Source of the DNA: Caecitellus pseudoparvulus
Taxonomy: Eukaryota; Bigyra: Bicosoecida
DNA length: 64,000 nucleotides
Reading direction: 5' to 3'
Assembly (NCBI GenBank): GCA_965644315.1
Contig: CBFFRQ010000055.1
Location: 237,650 to 301,649 of the forward strand
The notes under the pieces were generated by a model. The model made no database searches. It saw only the letters and a program-made list of their open reading frames with translations, and was not told where the DNA came from. The position numbers were made by a program, and so were the translations under genes. Positions 1 to 9,681 of the stretch are shown here, piece after piece; within the stretch, counting starts at the first letter, position 1, and every line of letters starts with the position of its first letter.

Positions 1-1
1 A

Positions 2-1141
2 CTGCTGAAGCCCCCTTCACCCCAACACTTTACAGGGCTGCTGTGGGAGTGCACTCAGGATACCGGCAGTGTTCTGTGGGCCCTCACCCTGCCCTGGCAA
101 GACTCCCTGCAAGCCCTCATCCTGACGGGGCAGGGTGACAGCGCCGAGGGCTGTCAGGTGCTGGGCCTGTGGAACGCCGCGCAGACGCTGGGGGCGCCCC
201 TGGCACACGCGGCCGTCACGCAGGGTGGCGTGTGGGAGGTTCGGCTGGCAGAGACAAAGGCCGGGCCTGCTCCCTCGCCCCCTGCGCCGGCCACGCGCAG
301 TCATTCCCTGCCGGGCACGCCCCAGCTGTCGTCCCTGCCCGTGTTCGGGGGTGGTGCTGCTCACCGCCCCTCCTCGGCCACTGCCACCTCGCCTCCGCGC
401 CGCGCCAAGTCGCAGGGTGGCCTCCTCCTCACACTGCAAGTTCGCGGCGGAGGTCTGGTGGGCGCCCACACACCGCTGTCTGCCTCCGGCACCCCCCTCG
501 CCACACCCACGCCTCACCCACAAGCACTGCCCCTGCTGCGAGAGCAACAGCGCGATCCCGGTCGCCACGCCCTGATTCTGGCGGGGGAGGAGGGCGCCAC
601 ACCGCCCAGCCCCGGCACCCCCTCTGCCGCCTCGCCCCCCCCTGACCACCGCATGCAGCCTGGCGCGGGGCGGACTGGAGGCCGCAGCACGCCACGCTTC
701 TCGGGAACAGGCGCTGCGCCGAGCACCCCCCCCAAGTGCGCCAGGCGCCAGGGGCCCTCCAAAGGCTCCTGGGTGGTGACCTGCACGACACCCCTAGTCG
801 CAGACTACAGTGACGCCGCACAGCGCCTGACCACGGCCATGGCAGCCAAAGGCTTGCTCACCCAAGGTGACTGCCGGGTGCTTGCCTGTGTGGGGGTGGC
901 GCCCCCCATGGGCTTCCTGGCCGCACTGCCCGCTGCACTGCTGGTGCTGCGCAAAGAGCGCGAAATGGCGAGAGCAGGCCCTGCGCAGGCGTGGCGGCGG
1001 CCTGGTTCGACGGCCAGACTGCCAGGTGGGCGGGCACGGCTGGGCGAGGCGGCTGGGCGTGGTGCGAGTGTGGCTGCGGAGCAGGGGGGTGCGCGGCAAC
1101 ACAGCCTGCCCGGCGCAGTGGAGGCGAGCCCCCCAAAATGA
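2..1141 (+). CDS. 3' part of an unrecognised gene (runs off left edge)
   Basis: The frame is open from base 2 to a TGA at 1139-1141, so this is the C-terminal part (about 379 residues) of a protein whose start lies outside the window. The first 75 residues look like folded coding sequence (for example LLWECTQDTGSVLWALTLPW). A long Pro/Ser/Ala-rich low-complexity stretch follows at about residues 85-250. A second ordered segment around residues 255-320 includes GLLTQGDCRVLACVGVAPPM. I do not recognise the family. Both strands have long open frames here because of the GC content, so the reading rests on this frame being open to the edge and on its amino-acid texture. Introns inside the low-complexity part cannot be excluded. 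The stop lies 400 bp before the first clear exon of the LtrA-like gene. Confidence 0.4.
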   Translation: MLKPPSPQHFTGLLWECTQDTGSVLWALTLPWQDSLQALILTGQGDSAEGCQVLGLWNAAQTLGAPLAHAAVTQGGVWEVRLAETKAGPAPSPPAPATRSHSLPGTPQLSSLPVFGGGAAHRPSSATATSPPRRAKSQGGLLLTLQVRGGGLVGAHTPLSASGTPLATPTPHPQALPLLREQQRDPGRHALILAGEEGATPPSPGTPSAASPPPDHRMQPGAGRTGGRSTPRFSGTGAAPSTPPKCARRQGPSKGSWVVTCTTPLVADYSDAAQRLTTAMAAKGLLTQGDCRVLACVGVAPPMGFLAALPAALLVLRKEREMARAGPAQAWRRPGSTARLPGGRARLGEAAGRGASVAAEQGGARQHSLPGAVEASPPK

Positions 1142-1201
1142 ACCTCCCACCCCCCCTTCGCACGCTCGCGCCGTGGGCACACGGGCTCGATCTGTGTATA
1201 G

Positions 1202-3117
1202 CCACGGTGGCATGCAGGGGGCCACTGCACCCCGTGTGGGCGACGGCCCGGCAGCCCCGGCGCAACCAGGACCAAGTGCTCCCCGGCAGGCAAGCTCGGC
1301 TGCTTCACCACAGCAGGCGCAGGCGGCGCAAGGAGCAGCAGAAGGCACCAAGCCCCCGCTGACTGTCAGCAGCCCGGGATTGAATTTCGTCCTGTTCAAG
1401 GTACCGACCCTCAGGACGCAAGCAACCGCCATCAACAGCACGAATGGTGCGCAGACCAGGCTGCCAATTACCGCAGGGCAGTTGCCTACTCTGGGACTCC
1501 TCGCTGTCAAGCAAGCGCCGGCCCTGCCCTGCACCCCACAGAATTATTTTGGGACATTATCTTTGCTTTCTCCATGGGGGCCGTGCGGGCGGAAGTCAGC
1601 TCATCCTTGCTGTCGTGCGACCCTCACTTGCAAGGTTCGTGAAGGCAGCGAAGTGTGCAGGTCACCTGCTGGCCGTCCAATCCACTGCGGCGTGCGGCAC
1701 CCCCCTCGCAGAGTGCAACTTTGGCGTGAACATGCTGGGCTCTTTCATCATCTTCTTCACGTTCTTCTGGAATGCCCACCTCATGGTCGTGTACTCCAAC
1801 CGCTTCACAACAGGTGACTGGCACCCAGCTGCACAGCTGCATGTCTGCGCCAAGGCCAGCACCGGCCCCCCCCGCCTTGCAGAGGAATTCGGCCACAACA
1901 TCTGGATGTACGCTTCCATGGGGTGCATGTCCCTCATGGCTGTTTCGTCTGTGGACTGCATCGGGTCCGCCACGCACTGCGCCAGCATCATGTCTTCCGG
2001 CCTGCGCGGAACGGCATCATTCGGCGTCTTCGCCTTGGCTGCCGCCGTCACCAACGCCCTGACAGGCCTGCAGTTCATGCGCACGGTGTACATGAAACGC
2101 GTTCGCATGTACAGTGCACTGTACGGTGGCGGGTGTCTCGTTGCAGCGGTGGCCTGGACGCTGGGCGCGGTGTTCGCAACCACGGCAACGCAGCACCTCC
2201 TCGTGGCGGGCTGCATCAGCATCTGGCACATCGCGGTGGATGCGGCGACGCGCCTGCCCAGCGTCGAGCTGCCCACTCGCCTGCCTGAGCACAAAGCCTC
2301 TCGCTTCCGCAAGTTTGGGGTGGTTATGCTGACGCAGCTGCTGATGGGCGTGCTGTCGCCAGGCGCCGCATACAACACACGTGGCTACGTTTTTGCGGCG
2401 GGCGTGTTGGCTCTGACCATGCTGCACAAGACAGTGCACTATGACTTCAATCAGGGGCACAAGGCAGACGGCTGGAGTGGCGTGCCGCGCATTTCCGAGT
2501 GGCTGTACGTCATGATGAACCTGGTTCTCGCTGGCACCTTCACAGCGCTCGGCGCCGTCGTGCATGCCATCATCACCGACGTCACCAACCCTGCCATCGC
2601 CATTTCACCAGCCCGAGCACTGCGTGTCAAGTGGATGCTCTGCTCTGCCATGGCCCTGGCCCTCTTCGCCAGCATCGCCATCCAGACCCTCCTGCGCGGG
2701 AAGGGCAAGCGCGTGCGCCGCTGCGGCAAGAAAGTCCGCATGTCCTTCCGCACGCTCCTGGCACTGGTCACCCTGCTCGCGCCTGTGTACTTACCGGAAA
2801 CCTTCCCTTCCGAACATGTCATTTGGATCCTGGTGGCCGTCGTGGCGGTGGAGCTGGTGGGGGACATCATTGGGAAGCAGCAAGTGAACCCCGCCGAGGG
2901 CGCGGGGGGTGTCATCCCCCACCTGGACGTGTACTCCGAGGCAGTTGGGCTGGAGGACGCCGCAGCAGGGCGCCGCAAGACCAAGGCAGCCGCGACTTTC
3001 CAAGCAGCCATGTGGCGCGTCGTGTCGGAAGGTGGGGGCAAGGGCACAGCGGACGACCCTTCCATCCAAGCTCCGCTGTTGGGGCGTGCGCCTTCCCAGC
3101 CGGAGACACAAGGGTGA
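1202..3117 (+). CDS. LtrA-family (low temperature requirement A) multi-pass membrane protein
   Basis: LtrA proteins are polytopic membrane proteins known mainly from bacteria, with no established transport substrate. The family signature ELFFDLVF appears here as ELFWDIIFAFSMG in an exon at 1542-1634. The second signature, an aromatic helix ending in Y-x-NRF-x-T, appears as WNAHLMVVYSNRFTT in an exon at 1712-1813. It continues as EEFGHNIWMYASMG in the last exon, 1883-3117. Introns 1635-1711 and 1814-1882 are GT-AG and the phases match. An upstream exon ending at 1400 (frame open from 1202, no ATG) joins with phase 1 to 1542, so the true start lies in an exon I could not resolve. About ten hydrophobic segments are visible, followed by a soluble Ala/Gly-rich tail ending SQPETQG. 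The gene converges with the Cys-rich gene, with 68 bp between their stops. Confidence 0.65.
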
Positions 3118-3185
3118 TTGCATTGCAACGCTGCAGAGAAACAGAGGCACACATGCGCGCACACAGGAAGGCGTGAGGGTGCACC

Positions 3186-4461
3186 TTACAGCGTGCTGCA
3201 CAACGGCATGACGTAGCCCAACACGGCGTCAATGGCTGCGAGGGGGGGGGGGGGCAGTATCTGTGCGCTTTCTGCCTGCTGCCTCCCAGCGGCACTGCCT
3301 CACCGTCAATGGCGGCCTCCTCGATCTCCGTCGCGTTTCCACCGGCGATGAGGGCCTTGGCAATGGCGATGGGCAGGCCGGCGCACAGGTCGCGGATTTT
3401 CTGCGCACGCCGAAACACGGACAGTGCATGGCCGCGCGCCGCGCCGCACCCCTGCGCCCATACCTTCGTGCAAGTCTTGGCAGAGGTGCAGCAAAGTGCG
3501 CCCCCGTCGACATCGTGGCCGGGTACACCAGAGCAAGCCTCCCAGCACACCGGCCCCACGCCATAGTAGCCGTCAGGGCAGAAGGGGTAGCAGAGCCCCG
3601 CATCGTACTGCTCGTCCAGCTTGCACTGCAGGGGCTTGCCCACGCCCCGACCTGGCAAGTGGGGGCAGAATGGGGGGCGGGTGGGGTGCTGCGAGCGGGC
3701 AGTCCTCCCCTCGGCAGGGGCACCGCACCGTATGACTTCTTTGCGATGGTTTTGATGTGGCCAGCCTCACGGCAGAGAGCACCCTCATCAATCCACTGCG
3801 GGGCGGACAGGAGCACGCGTGATGCCCTGTGCGCGCGCAAATGCACAGCGGCACACGCACGCCAGGCGGGCAGTTCTCCCAGCAAACAGGCCCAACTGCG
3901 AGGTGTGCGAGAGTTGCAGGTGCACTGCAGCGTGCGGGAAATTGACCCGCAGGGGGCAGCCGTACCTCCCGTGTAGTTCGTGGCACACTCCGGATAGCAC
4001 AGCCAGCCGGACTTCACAAGTGGAGGCTGCGAGGGGCAGTGAGCGTGTGACGTGCCGAGGCTGGTGGCGCGCATCGGCGTGGCAGCTTGGCGCTGTGCGG
4101 GAATTGGTGCTGGAGCATCGCAGCAAATTATCCGACAGGCAGTCGCAGACGAGGAAGCCCCCTACCAGCCCTGCCCTGGCTGCAAGTAGTTTAAAGGGCA
4201 CAGAACAGACCCGGCCTGCACCTTGCGCTCGCCAGCGCTGCCGCATTCGGGCTGCAGTACCCGCGGCAAGCGCAGGTGAGTGAAACGCACATGGCATGTA
4301 GAAATGGGCTTCCCGACGCCACGGTCGTGCGTGCCCTTCCAGCAGACGTCCGTAACCGACGTGCTTGTGGCTGGGATCTGTCCTTGGGGGCGCAGGTAGT
4401 GCGCAACAGCGCCTGTGGCAGCCAGTGCCACAGTTGCTGCTACCAGCGACAGTGTGCGCAT
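3186..4461 (-). CDS. Secreted Cys-rich repeat protein (CYPxC...GVGPVCW type), 8 exons
   Basis: Exons (high to low): 4291-4461, 4222-4251, 3966-4026, 3861-3895, 3729-3795, 3464-3651, 3304-3400, 3186-3235. Together they give 232 residues in one frame. The start MRTLSLVAATVALAATGAVA is a clear signal peptide. The mature protein contains about two and a half copies of a Cys-rich unit: a lead-in (DRGVGKPISTC, then GRGVGKPLQC), a CYPxC element (GWLCYPEC, GLCYPFC), then a GVGPVCWE element at TNYTGVGPVCWENC and GYYGVGPVCWEAC. The VGPVCWENC element is itself split by an intron and is restored only by splicing, which strongly supports the model. The C-terminal 50 residues are helical (GLPIAIAKALIAGG) and end in MPLCSTL. 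Similar units occur in uncharacterised secreted proteins of several protists; their function is unknown. The gene is divergent from the EF-hand gene. Confidence 0.75.
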
Positions 4462-4827
4462 GTTGAGAGGCGGCGGTGAGAGGCGGGGGGGCGAGGGGGG
4501 TACGCAGGGGCTCCAAGTGATCCTCTGAGTTGGTTATTGTGAGCTGTGATTTTTGTTTGGGAGGGAGCGAGGATGCCGGCACGGGGAAGTCGCCCACGGA
4601 CCTGAAACAAGAGAGACGCCGAATCAATCGGGCGTTGCTCCCAGCAGGCGCTTGCATTGGCAGCGCGAGGGCAAATCAAAACATCACAATACTATCACCT
4701 GCCTTGCACAGCTCTTGCTGTGCGCCTTTTGCTGCGGTTCGCCTTGGTGCAGAGGCTGGGGCGTGGTGGCCAAGCAGGCGGGGCGCGGAAATTGCACAAC
4801 GCTGCCAACGCGCACAGTTGCCTCGGC
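4462..4827. promoter_or_regulatory. Divergent intergenic region between Cys-rich and EF-hand genes
   Basis: This 366-bp spacer separates two genes transcribed away from each other and must contain both 5' UTRs and promoters. It is less G/C-rich than its flanks, with short A/T-rich patches near 4540-4560 and 4675-4700. I see no TATA box or other element that I would assign with confidence. Confidence 0.4.
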
Positions 4828-5474
4828 ATGGCATCTGTGCAGGTTAGCAGGCAGACCCTGGTGGAGTACCAGGAGGTGTTTTCTTTCTTCAGCCAGGAGG
4901 CACGCACAGAGAAGGAGGACGCCAAGATCACGACGGAGGAGTTCACAACCGTGAGTGCCGCTGGCCTGCACCTGGCAAGTGCAAGAGCAGGGCACGCACC
5001 CCCCCCATCCCACGAGGCGCGCAGATCGTGAGGTCACTGGGCTTCGCCCCCACAGCCAAGGAGCTGCAGTCCTACTGTGCAGTGATCGACGACACGTATG
5101 GCGGGTTCCTGTCTTTCGACAACTTCACCATCGTCATGGTGACGCTGGTGGTGCCGCAGCAGTCCGCCAAGCCCGACCCCTCCCCAGCCATCCGGAAGGC
5201 CTTCAAGCACTTCGGCGAGGTGTGCCGGGAGGGCGACAACGGCACCGTGAGCATGAAGGACCTGGAGCACCTCATGACGCAGCGGGGTGAGCGCCTGAAC
5301 GAGGCGGAGTTTCGCCACATGCAACGCGCCTCCAAACCCACCTACGGCAAGGTGCAGTATGAGCGCCTCTTGCAGGCCCTGTCCTCCGAAGCGGCCACGG
5401 CAGGTGTGCCTGCCAGCGCCGGGTCGCCACAGGCCAGGCCTGGGCGAGGGGGGGCCTCGGGCACGCTGGGTTGA
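4828..5474 (+). CDS. Calmodulin-like EF-hand protein with degenerate loops
   Basis: Two exons, 4828-4950 and 5025-5474, with a 74-nt GTGAGT...GCAG intron, give 190 residues. Four helix-loop-helix units can be aligned to the calmodulin/centrin fold: around EDAKITTEEF, DDTYGGFLSFDNF, EGDNGTVSMKDL and KPTYGKVQYERLL. None of the loops has the full set of Ca ligands (D-x-D/N-x-D/S-G......E): loop 2 ends in N, loop 3 lacks the first Asp, and loop 4 has no acidic residue at positions 1 or 3. Ca binding is therefore probably weak or lost, as in myosin light chains and some calmodulin-like scaffolds. The C-terminal 35 residues are a Ser/Gly/Ala tail. The start at 4828 is the first ATG in the open frame just before the conserved first helix. 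A myosin light-chain role is possible, since a large IQ-containing myosin lies nearby, but this is only an inference. Confidence 0.7.
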
Positions 5475-5531
5475 GTCAATGCATTGTGCTGCGTTTCAAG
5501 GGTTGCACGCGGCCGTGTGAGCGGTGTGCAC

Positions 5532-8500
5532 TCACGCCGGCGTGGTGAGGGCCTCTGTGGGGTCCATGCTGCCAGCGTACTCCAGTGCCGCCTCGAACAT
5601 GGTCAGGTAGTAGCCGCCTTCGCCCTGCAGCATGAGCGGGTCGCACAGCGACCACAGCAGCTCCTTGAGCAGCAGCGGCCGCGACAGCTGCGCGCGCACG
5701 ACGACAAAGGTGTAGATGGGGAAGAAGTCATCTGCCCCCAGCGGTGCAGGTGGGGGCAGCTCCAGCTCCTCCAGCAGCTGGGCGGGGACGGCACCCCCCC
5801 GTCCCCGCCCCACGTCCAAGCCAAGGGTGTGGCGCAGGATGGCAGCCTGGTGGGGGTGGTCACGCAAGTGCTCGGCAATTGCCTTCTGCTGCTGCGTCGC
5901 GGCATAGGCCGCGTAGATGGCCCGTGCCGCCGCCAGCAGCGCGCGCAGCTTGTCGGACGGCAGGTCGCAGCAGCCGACCTCCTGCAGCTCCAACACCGCC
6001 GGCGCCCAGCTGTCTGGCGCTCGCAGGTGCGTGGGAATGCCGAAGGCTGCTTGGGGCGCCCGCCGCAACGCCGACAGCTGGGCCGTCAGGCGTGCCTCTG
6101 CAGCGGAGTTCACTGCGCAGTCCAGGCAGGCAGTGAGGGCGGGGGCCAGGGGCATGTACACCGCCACCTCCACCTCCCGCATGACGATGGAAGACACGGT
6201 GTCCAGGACAGCGGGGCCGTCGGGAGCGGCGTCGTCGGGTGTGCCGCTGTCCCCGACGCCTTCGTTGTCCGCGTAATACGGCAGCGCCACCTGCAGCTGC
6301 GACAGCTCCGCCTCCCGCACGCGCAACACATGATCGTGCAACCCGTCCATGAAACGCCGCACGGCCTCCAGAGCACTGTCTTCCCCCAGGTCTGCACGCG
6401 GGGCTGCAGGGGCGGCTGGTGGTGGGCCCACCTCCCCCTCCGCCAACCCCACCGCATCCCCTAGCCCCTCCGCCTCCGCCTCTGCTGGCTCTGACGCTGG
6501 CTGTTGCGGCTGCTGCTGCTGCGACTGGGGTGGGGAAGGGGGCTGTGGGGTGCCCTCGCCACCCCCCCCCTCCACAGGCGCCGAGGGGGGGGGTGGCGTC
6601 CCCGGCTCGTCTGAGGCTGCACCCCCCTCCTCCTCCTCCGCTTCGCCCCCCCCTTGCTCCGGCCAGCTCTCTAACACCGCGTCCAGCTGCTGTGCAAAGT
6701 CATCTGCCGCGGCGGGAGGGGTGTCAGGGGGGGGTGCCGACCCCCCTAGGGCCAGACTTGCGCGCCGGGCAATTTGCGGCGTTCCCGGCGACGGCGACGC
6801 GAGCAGCTCACGCCACGTGGTGCGACTCAGCGTGCGGTGGGCCCATGCCGGCGCATCCTTGAGCATGACCCTGGGCCCACCCTTGCCCTTTGCGGGGGGG
6901 CTGCAGAACATAGTGGCGGAACGCTGGGTGCGGCCGTGAGGGGGGGCGCCCCCCCCCTCCTCCTCCTCCGCCGCAGCCAGGGTGAGAGGGGGTGGGCCTG
7001 CCTGCGGGGGGGGGCTTGCAAAGGAGCCGCTGCGCCGGGGTGGGCCCACCTCCGGGCTGCTGGGCGATAGGGACCCCCGCTGCATGCGCACGACGGCGAG
7101 GACGCGGGTGCGAGCACGGGACCATGCGGCGGTGGTGGGCCCACCCTCCGCACGGGGGGTGGGCGCACCGCTCTCGCCCTGGCGCACCAGGCCCTCCAGG
7201 AACGCCACGTCGTCCCCCCCCTCCTGCTCCGGCGAGGGGGGGTCCGACGAGCCTGGCGAGGCCGGCGACCCCCCCACCAGCGTGCGTGCCCGGACACGGG
7301 GTGTGTCAAGTGAGACGGGTGTGGGGATGGGGGCTGGGGCTGGGGCCAGGCTGCCTGTGCTGCCGAGGGCCCCTTCCGGTGAGGGCGACCCCCCCTCGCT
7401 GGAGCTGCTGGAGGGGCTGGAGGCACCCACGGTGGCGTCGGCCACTGAACCCCCCTCCTCCTCGCGAATGGTGCCGGTGCGCTGGGTGGTGATGAGGCTG
7501 GCCAGGGAGGGTGGTGTGGGGGGGTCTGAGGGGGGGGCGCCAGCGCCCTCACCTGACCGACCCTCAGCACGCCCCCCCCCCTCCACCAGGCAGCCAGGCG
7601 ACCGAACAGCCCCCCCCCACGCCGCATGCGAGCATTGCCCATATCCACACTCATCGCCCGTCGACGCCGTCGAGGCGCACCTGCCGCTGTGCCGTTTGCA
7701 GCGCTGCTGTCGGCAGCTGGCGTTGCGGAACTTGACTCGCCCTCTGCGATGGCGCCCTGCAACGCACCACCCTCGCCGCACACGCCCTCCTCCACAAGCC
7801 CGCTGTCAGCATGCATGCGCACATCGTCTGACAACACCCTGAGCCCAACGCCAGCTCTGGACGTGGGCTGGGTTGAGTCGGCGCGCCCAAGCGGCGTGCC
7901 CAGCACCACGCCGCGTTGCACAGAGTACAGCGTGGAAGGGGCGTTGCCGAGAGACCCCTGCCCCCCCACGAAGCGCACCTGCCCCCCATACAACGAATCC
8001 ATCGTCAACAGGCGATCTGAGGTCAGTGCATCCATGGTCGCGCCGCGGTGTCGCTCTTTCTTTGCACCGTGGCGCGCCTGCAAAACGCGCCCAGGTTGAA
8101 ACGCCGGCACGCGCGGCACGCTTGCGCCCCCCTCCCCGCCACCGCACCCCACCAACGCTCCCAGCGTGTCTTCCAACAGCTCAGGGAACTTACTGGTGAT
8201 GAACCGAGCCCGGGCCCTGCCCTCCTTGCTGCCCGTCGAATACAGCCACCCCTGCACCGCCAGGGCTATGCGCTGTGACTCTGACTGCCCCGTCAGCGCC
8301 GCTAGCTTGGCCGCGCGGTCGCCCACGGAGGCACGCCTGCCCCGGTGAGACCGCCTGAAGTGGCTGCCCCGGCGCCCACGGCCTGCCTCTGAGCTGCTGC
8401 GAGCTCTGGACGCCCGTGTGCCCTGCCCCGACGCTGCGGCAGCGACAGCGCTGCCTGAACGAGCCCGAACATGGACCCCATTTGCACTTGTTGCAGAGTG

Positions 8501-9205
8501 CGTTGTGGGCGGCTGCTGAGGCGCCCCCAGCTGCCCTGTGGCGCTGAGGAGCGGCGGGGGCGGCAGCTGCGTTTCGGGCGAAACGCTGGTCGCTCCAGCG
8601 GCCAGCCCGTTTGCCTGTAGCAGCTGCTGCTGGAACTTGCGGGCGACGTCAAAGGTCACCCGCTTCTTGCGAAGTGCCCGCAGAACAGCACAGCGGTGGT
8701 TCACCTCCATGGCCACGTGTGCGGCAGTGGTTGCTGACTTCTGCGTGCGCGTGCAGCGAGGTGTGGCAGCAGCGCCCGCCACAAGCCACCGCAGCGCCGC
8801 ACTCACCATGATGTACACAAAAGCATGGTCCGTGCTGTACGTGATTCGCAGGGTGACCGGGTCATCCAGCGTCGCTGACGTCACCTCGTTGTAGTGGAAG
8901 GACTTGGTCACCTCGCCGCCTGGCCGGCAGTTCAGAATGCGCGTGGTGCGCAGACCCAGCATCCTGCGTTGCTTGCGCCCCCGCCGGTTGACCTTCAAGC
9001 ACTCATAGTTGGCGTCTGGCAGGCACCGCAGGAAGTGCTCCGCCTCAGCGATGTCTTCCAGCACGGCGCTCTTGCCCTCCCGCAGCAGCGTCGCGACGAT
9101 ATGGTCAGCGCCTGCGTCGGCGGTGAACAGACTGGCCTCGTGGATGCTGCTGGCCCGCCGCCCAGAGCGGGAGCGGGGACGGGGAGGTGGGGGTGGCGCC
9201 GCCAT
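5532..9205 (-). CDS. PH-like and VPS9 domain protein, probable Rab5-family GEF
   Basis: Exons 8807-9205, 7681-8740 and 5532-7525 give about 1,150 residues. The 66-nt intron 8741-8806 is clear; the second (about 7526-7680) is inferred from the frame change and is less exact. The N-terminus after a Pro/Arg-rich start holds a PH-like beta-sandwich (residues about 35-135: KVNRRGRKQRRMLGL, ILNCRPGGEVTKSFHYNEV, VTLRITYSTDHAFVYIM), similar in style to the PH-like repeats of RME-8. A very long Ser/Pro/Gly-rich linker follows. The C-terminus (about residues 900-1130) is a VPS9 domain, which exchanges GDP for GTP on Rab5/Rab21-type GTPases at early endosomes. The catalytic Asp and Tyr motifs are present as GADDFFPIYTFVVV and GEGGYYLTMFEAAL. 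The start at 9205 is the ATG in MAAPPPPPRPRSRS; an in-frame ATG also lies at 9280. The 3' end converges on the EF-hand gene, 57 bp away. Confidence 0.7.
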
Positions 9206-9681
9206 GCTGCCTCGCGCCTGCCGTCGCCTGCTCGCAGTCGGCTGGGGGGTGGCACGAGGCGGTTTGAATTTGACGTGCACGGGTCATGTGCTCTGCCGCA
9301 GGCGCCCGTCTCCCCACCCCTTTCAACAGGGGTGTCCAGGTGATAGAAATGCATTGTAGTGGTTTCCTTCAATGCTTTGCACGGTGCTTGTCTGGGCCTT
9401 GGTTGTCCTCCTGCAGTGCGATGGTGCATGCAGCACAGTTGCCGACCAGCGCAACAAACCACTGACCGGCCACACCCTGGCACACACGCCCGGGACACAG
9501 CAGGCAGAGGGAGCACCGTGCCATGGAAGGCCTTGCGCACGCGACAGGGGATCATGGCGAGCATCCTCTGCCGCGCGCCGCGCAGGAGGGAGAGACAGCT
9601 CGTGCGTTGGCGGGAGCGCCGGTGCTGGGAGCCAGGGAATCCGTGTGGGCCGCCTGCAAGCGGCAGCACAGACTGCCTGGC
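9206..9681. promoter_or_regulatory. Divergent intergenic region between VPS9 and MFS genes
   Basis: This 476-bp spacer lies between two divergent genes. In-frame upstream extensions exist on both sides (to 9280 on the minus strand, to 9523 on the plus strand), so either 5' UTR or an N-terminal exon could reach in. I see no recognisable core promoter motif. Confidence 0.35.

Noticed and set aside
3241-3254. Poly-G tract as a quadruplex or phase-variation element
   Set aside because: It is the C-rich polypyrimidine tract of the last intron of the minus-strand Cys-rich gene, just before its CGCAG acceptor.
5484-6464. Long plus-strand ORF opposite the VPS9 domain
   Set aside because: The minus strand encodes a recognisable VPS9 domain; the plus frame is a GC-driven shadow rich in Arg, Gln and His.
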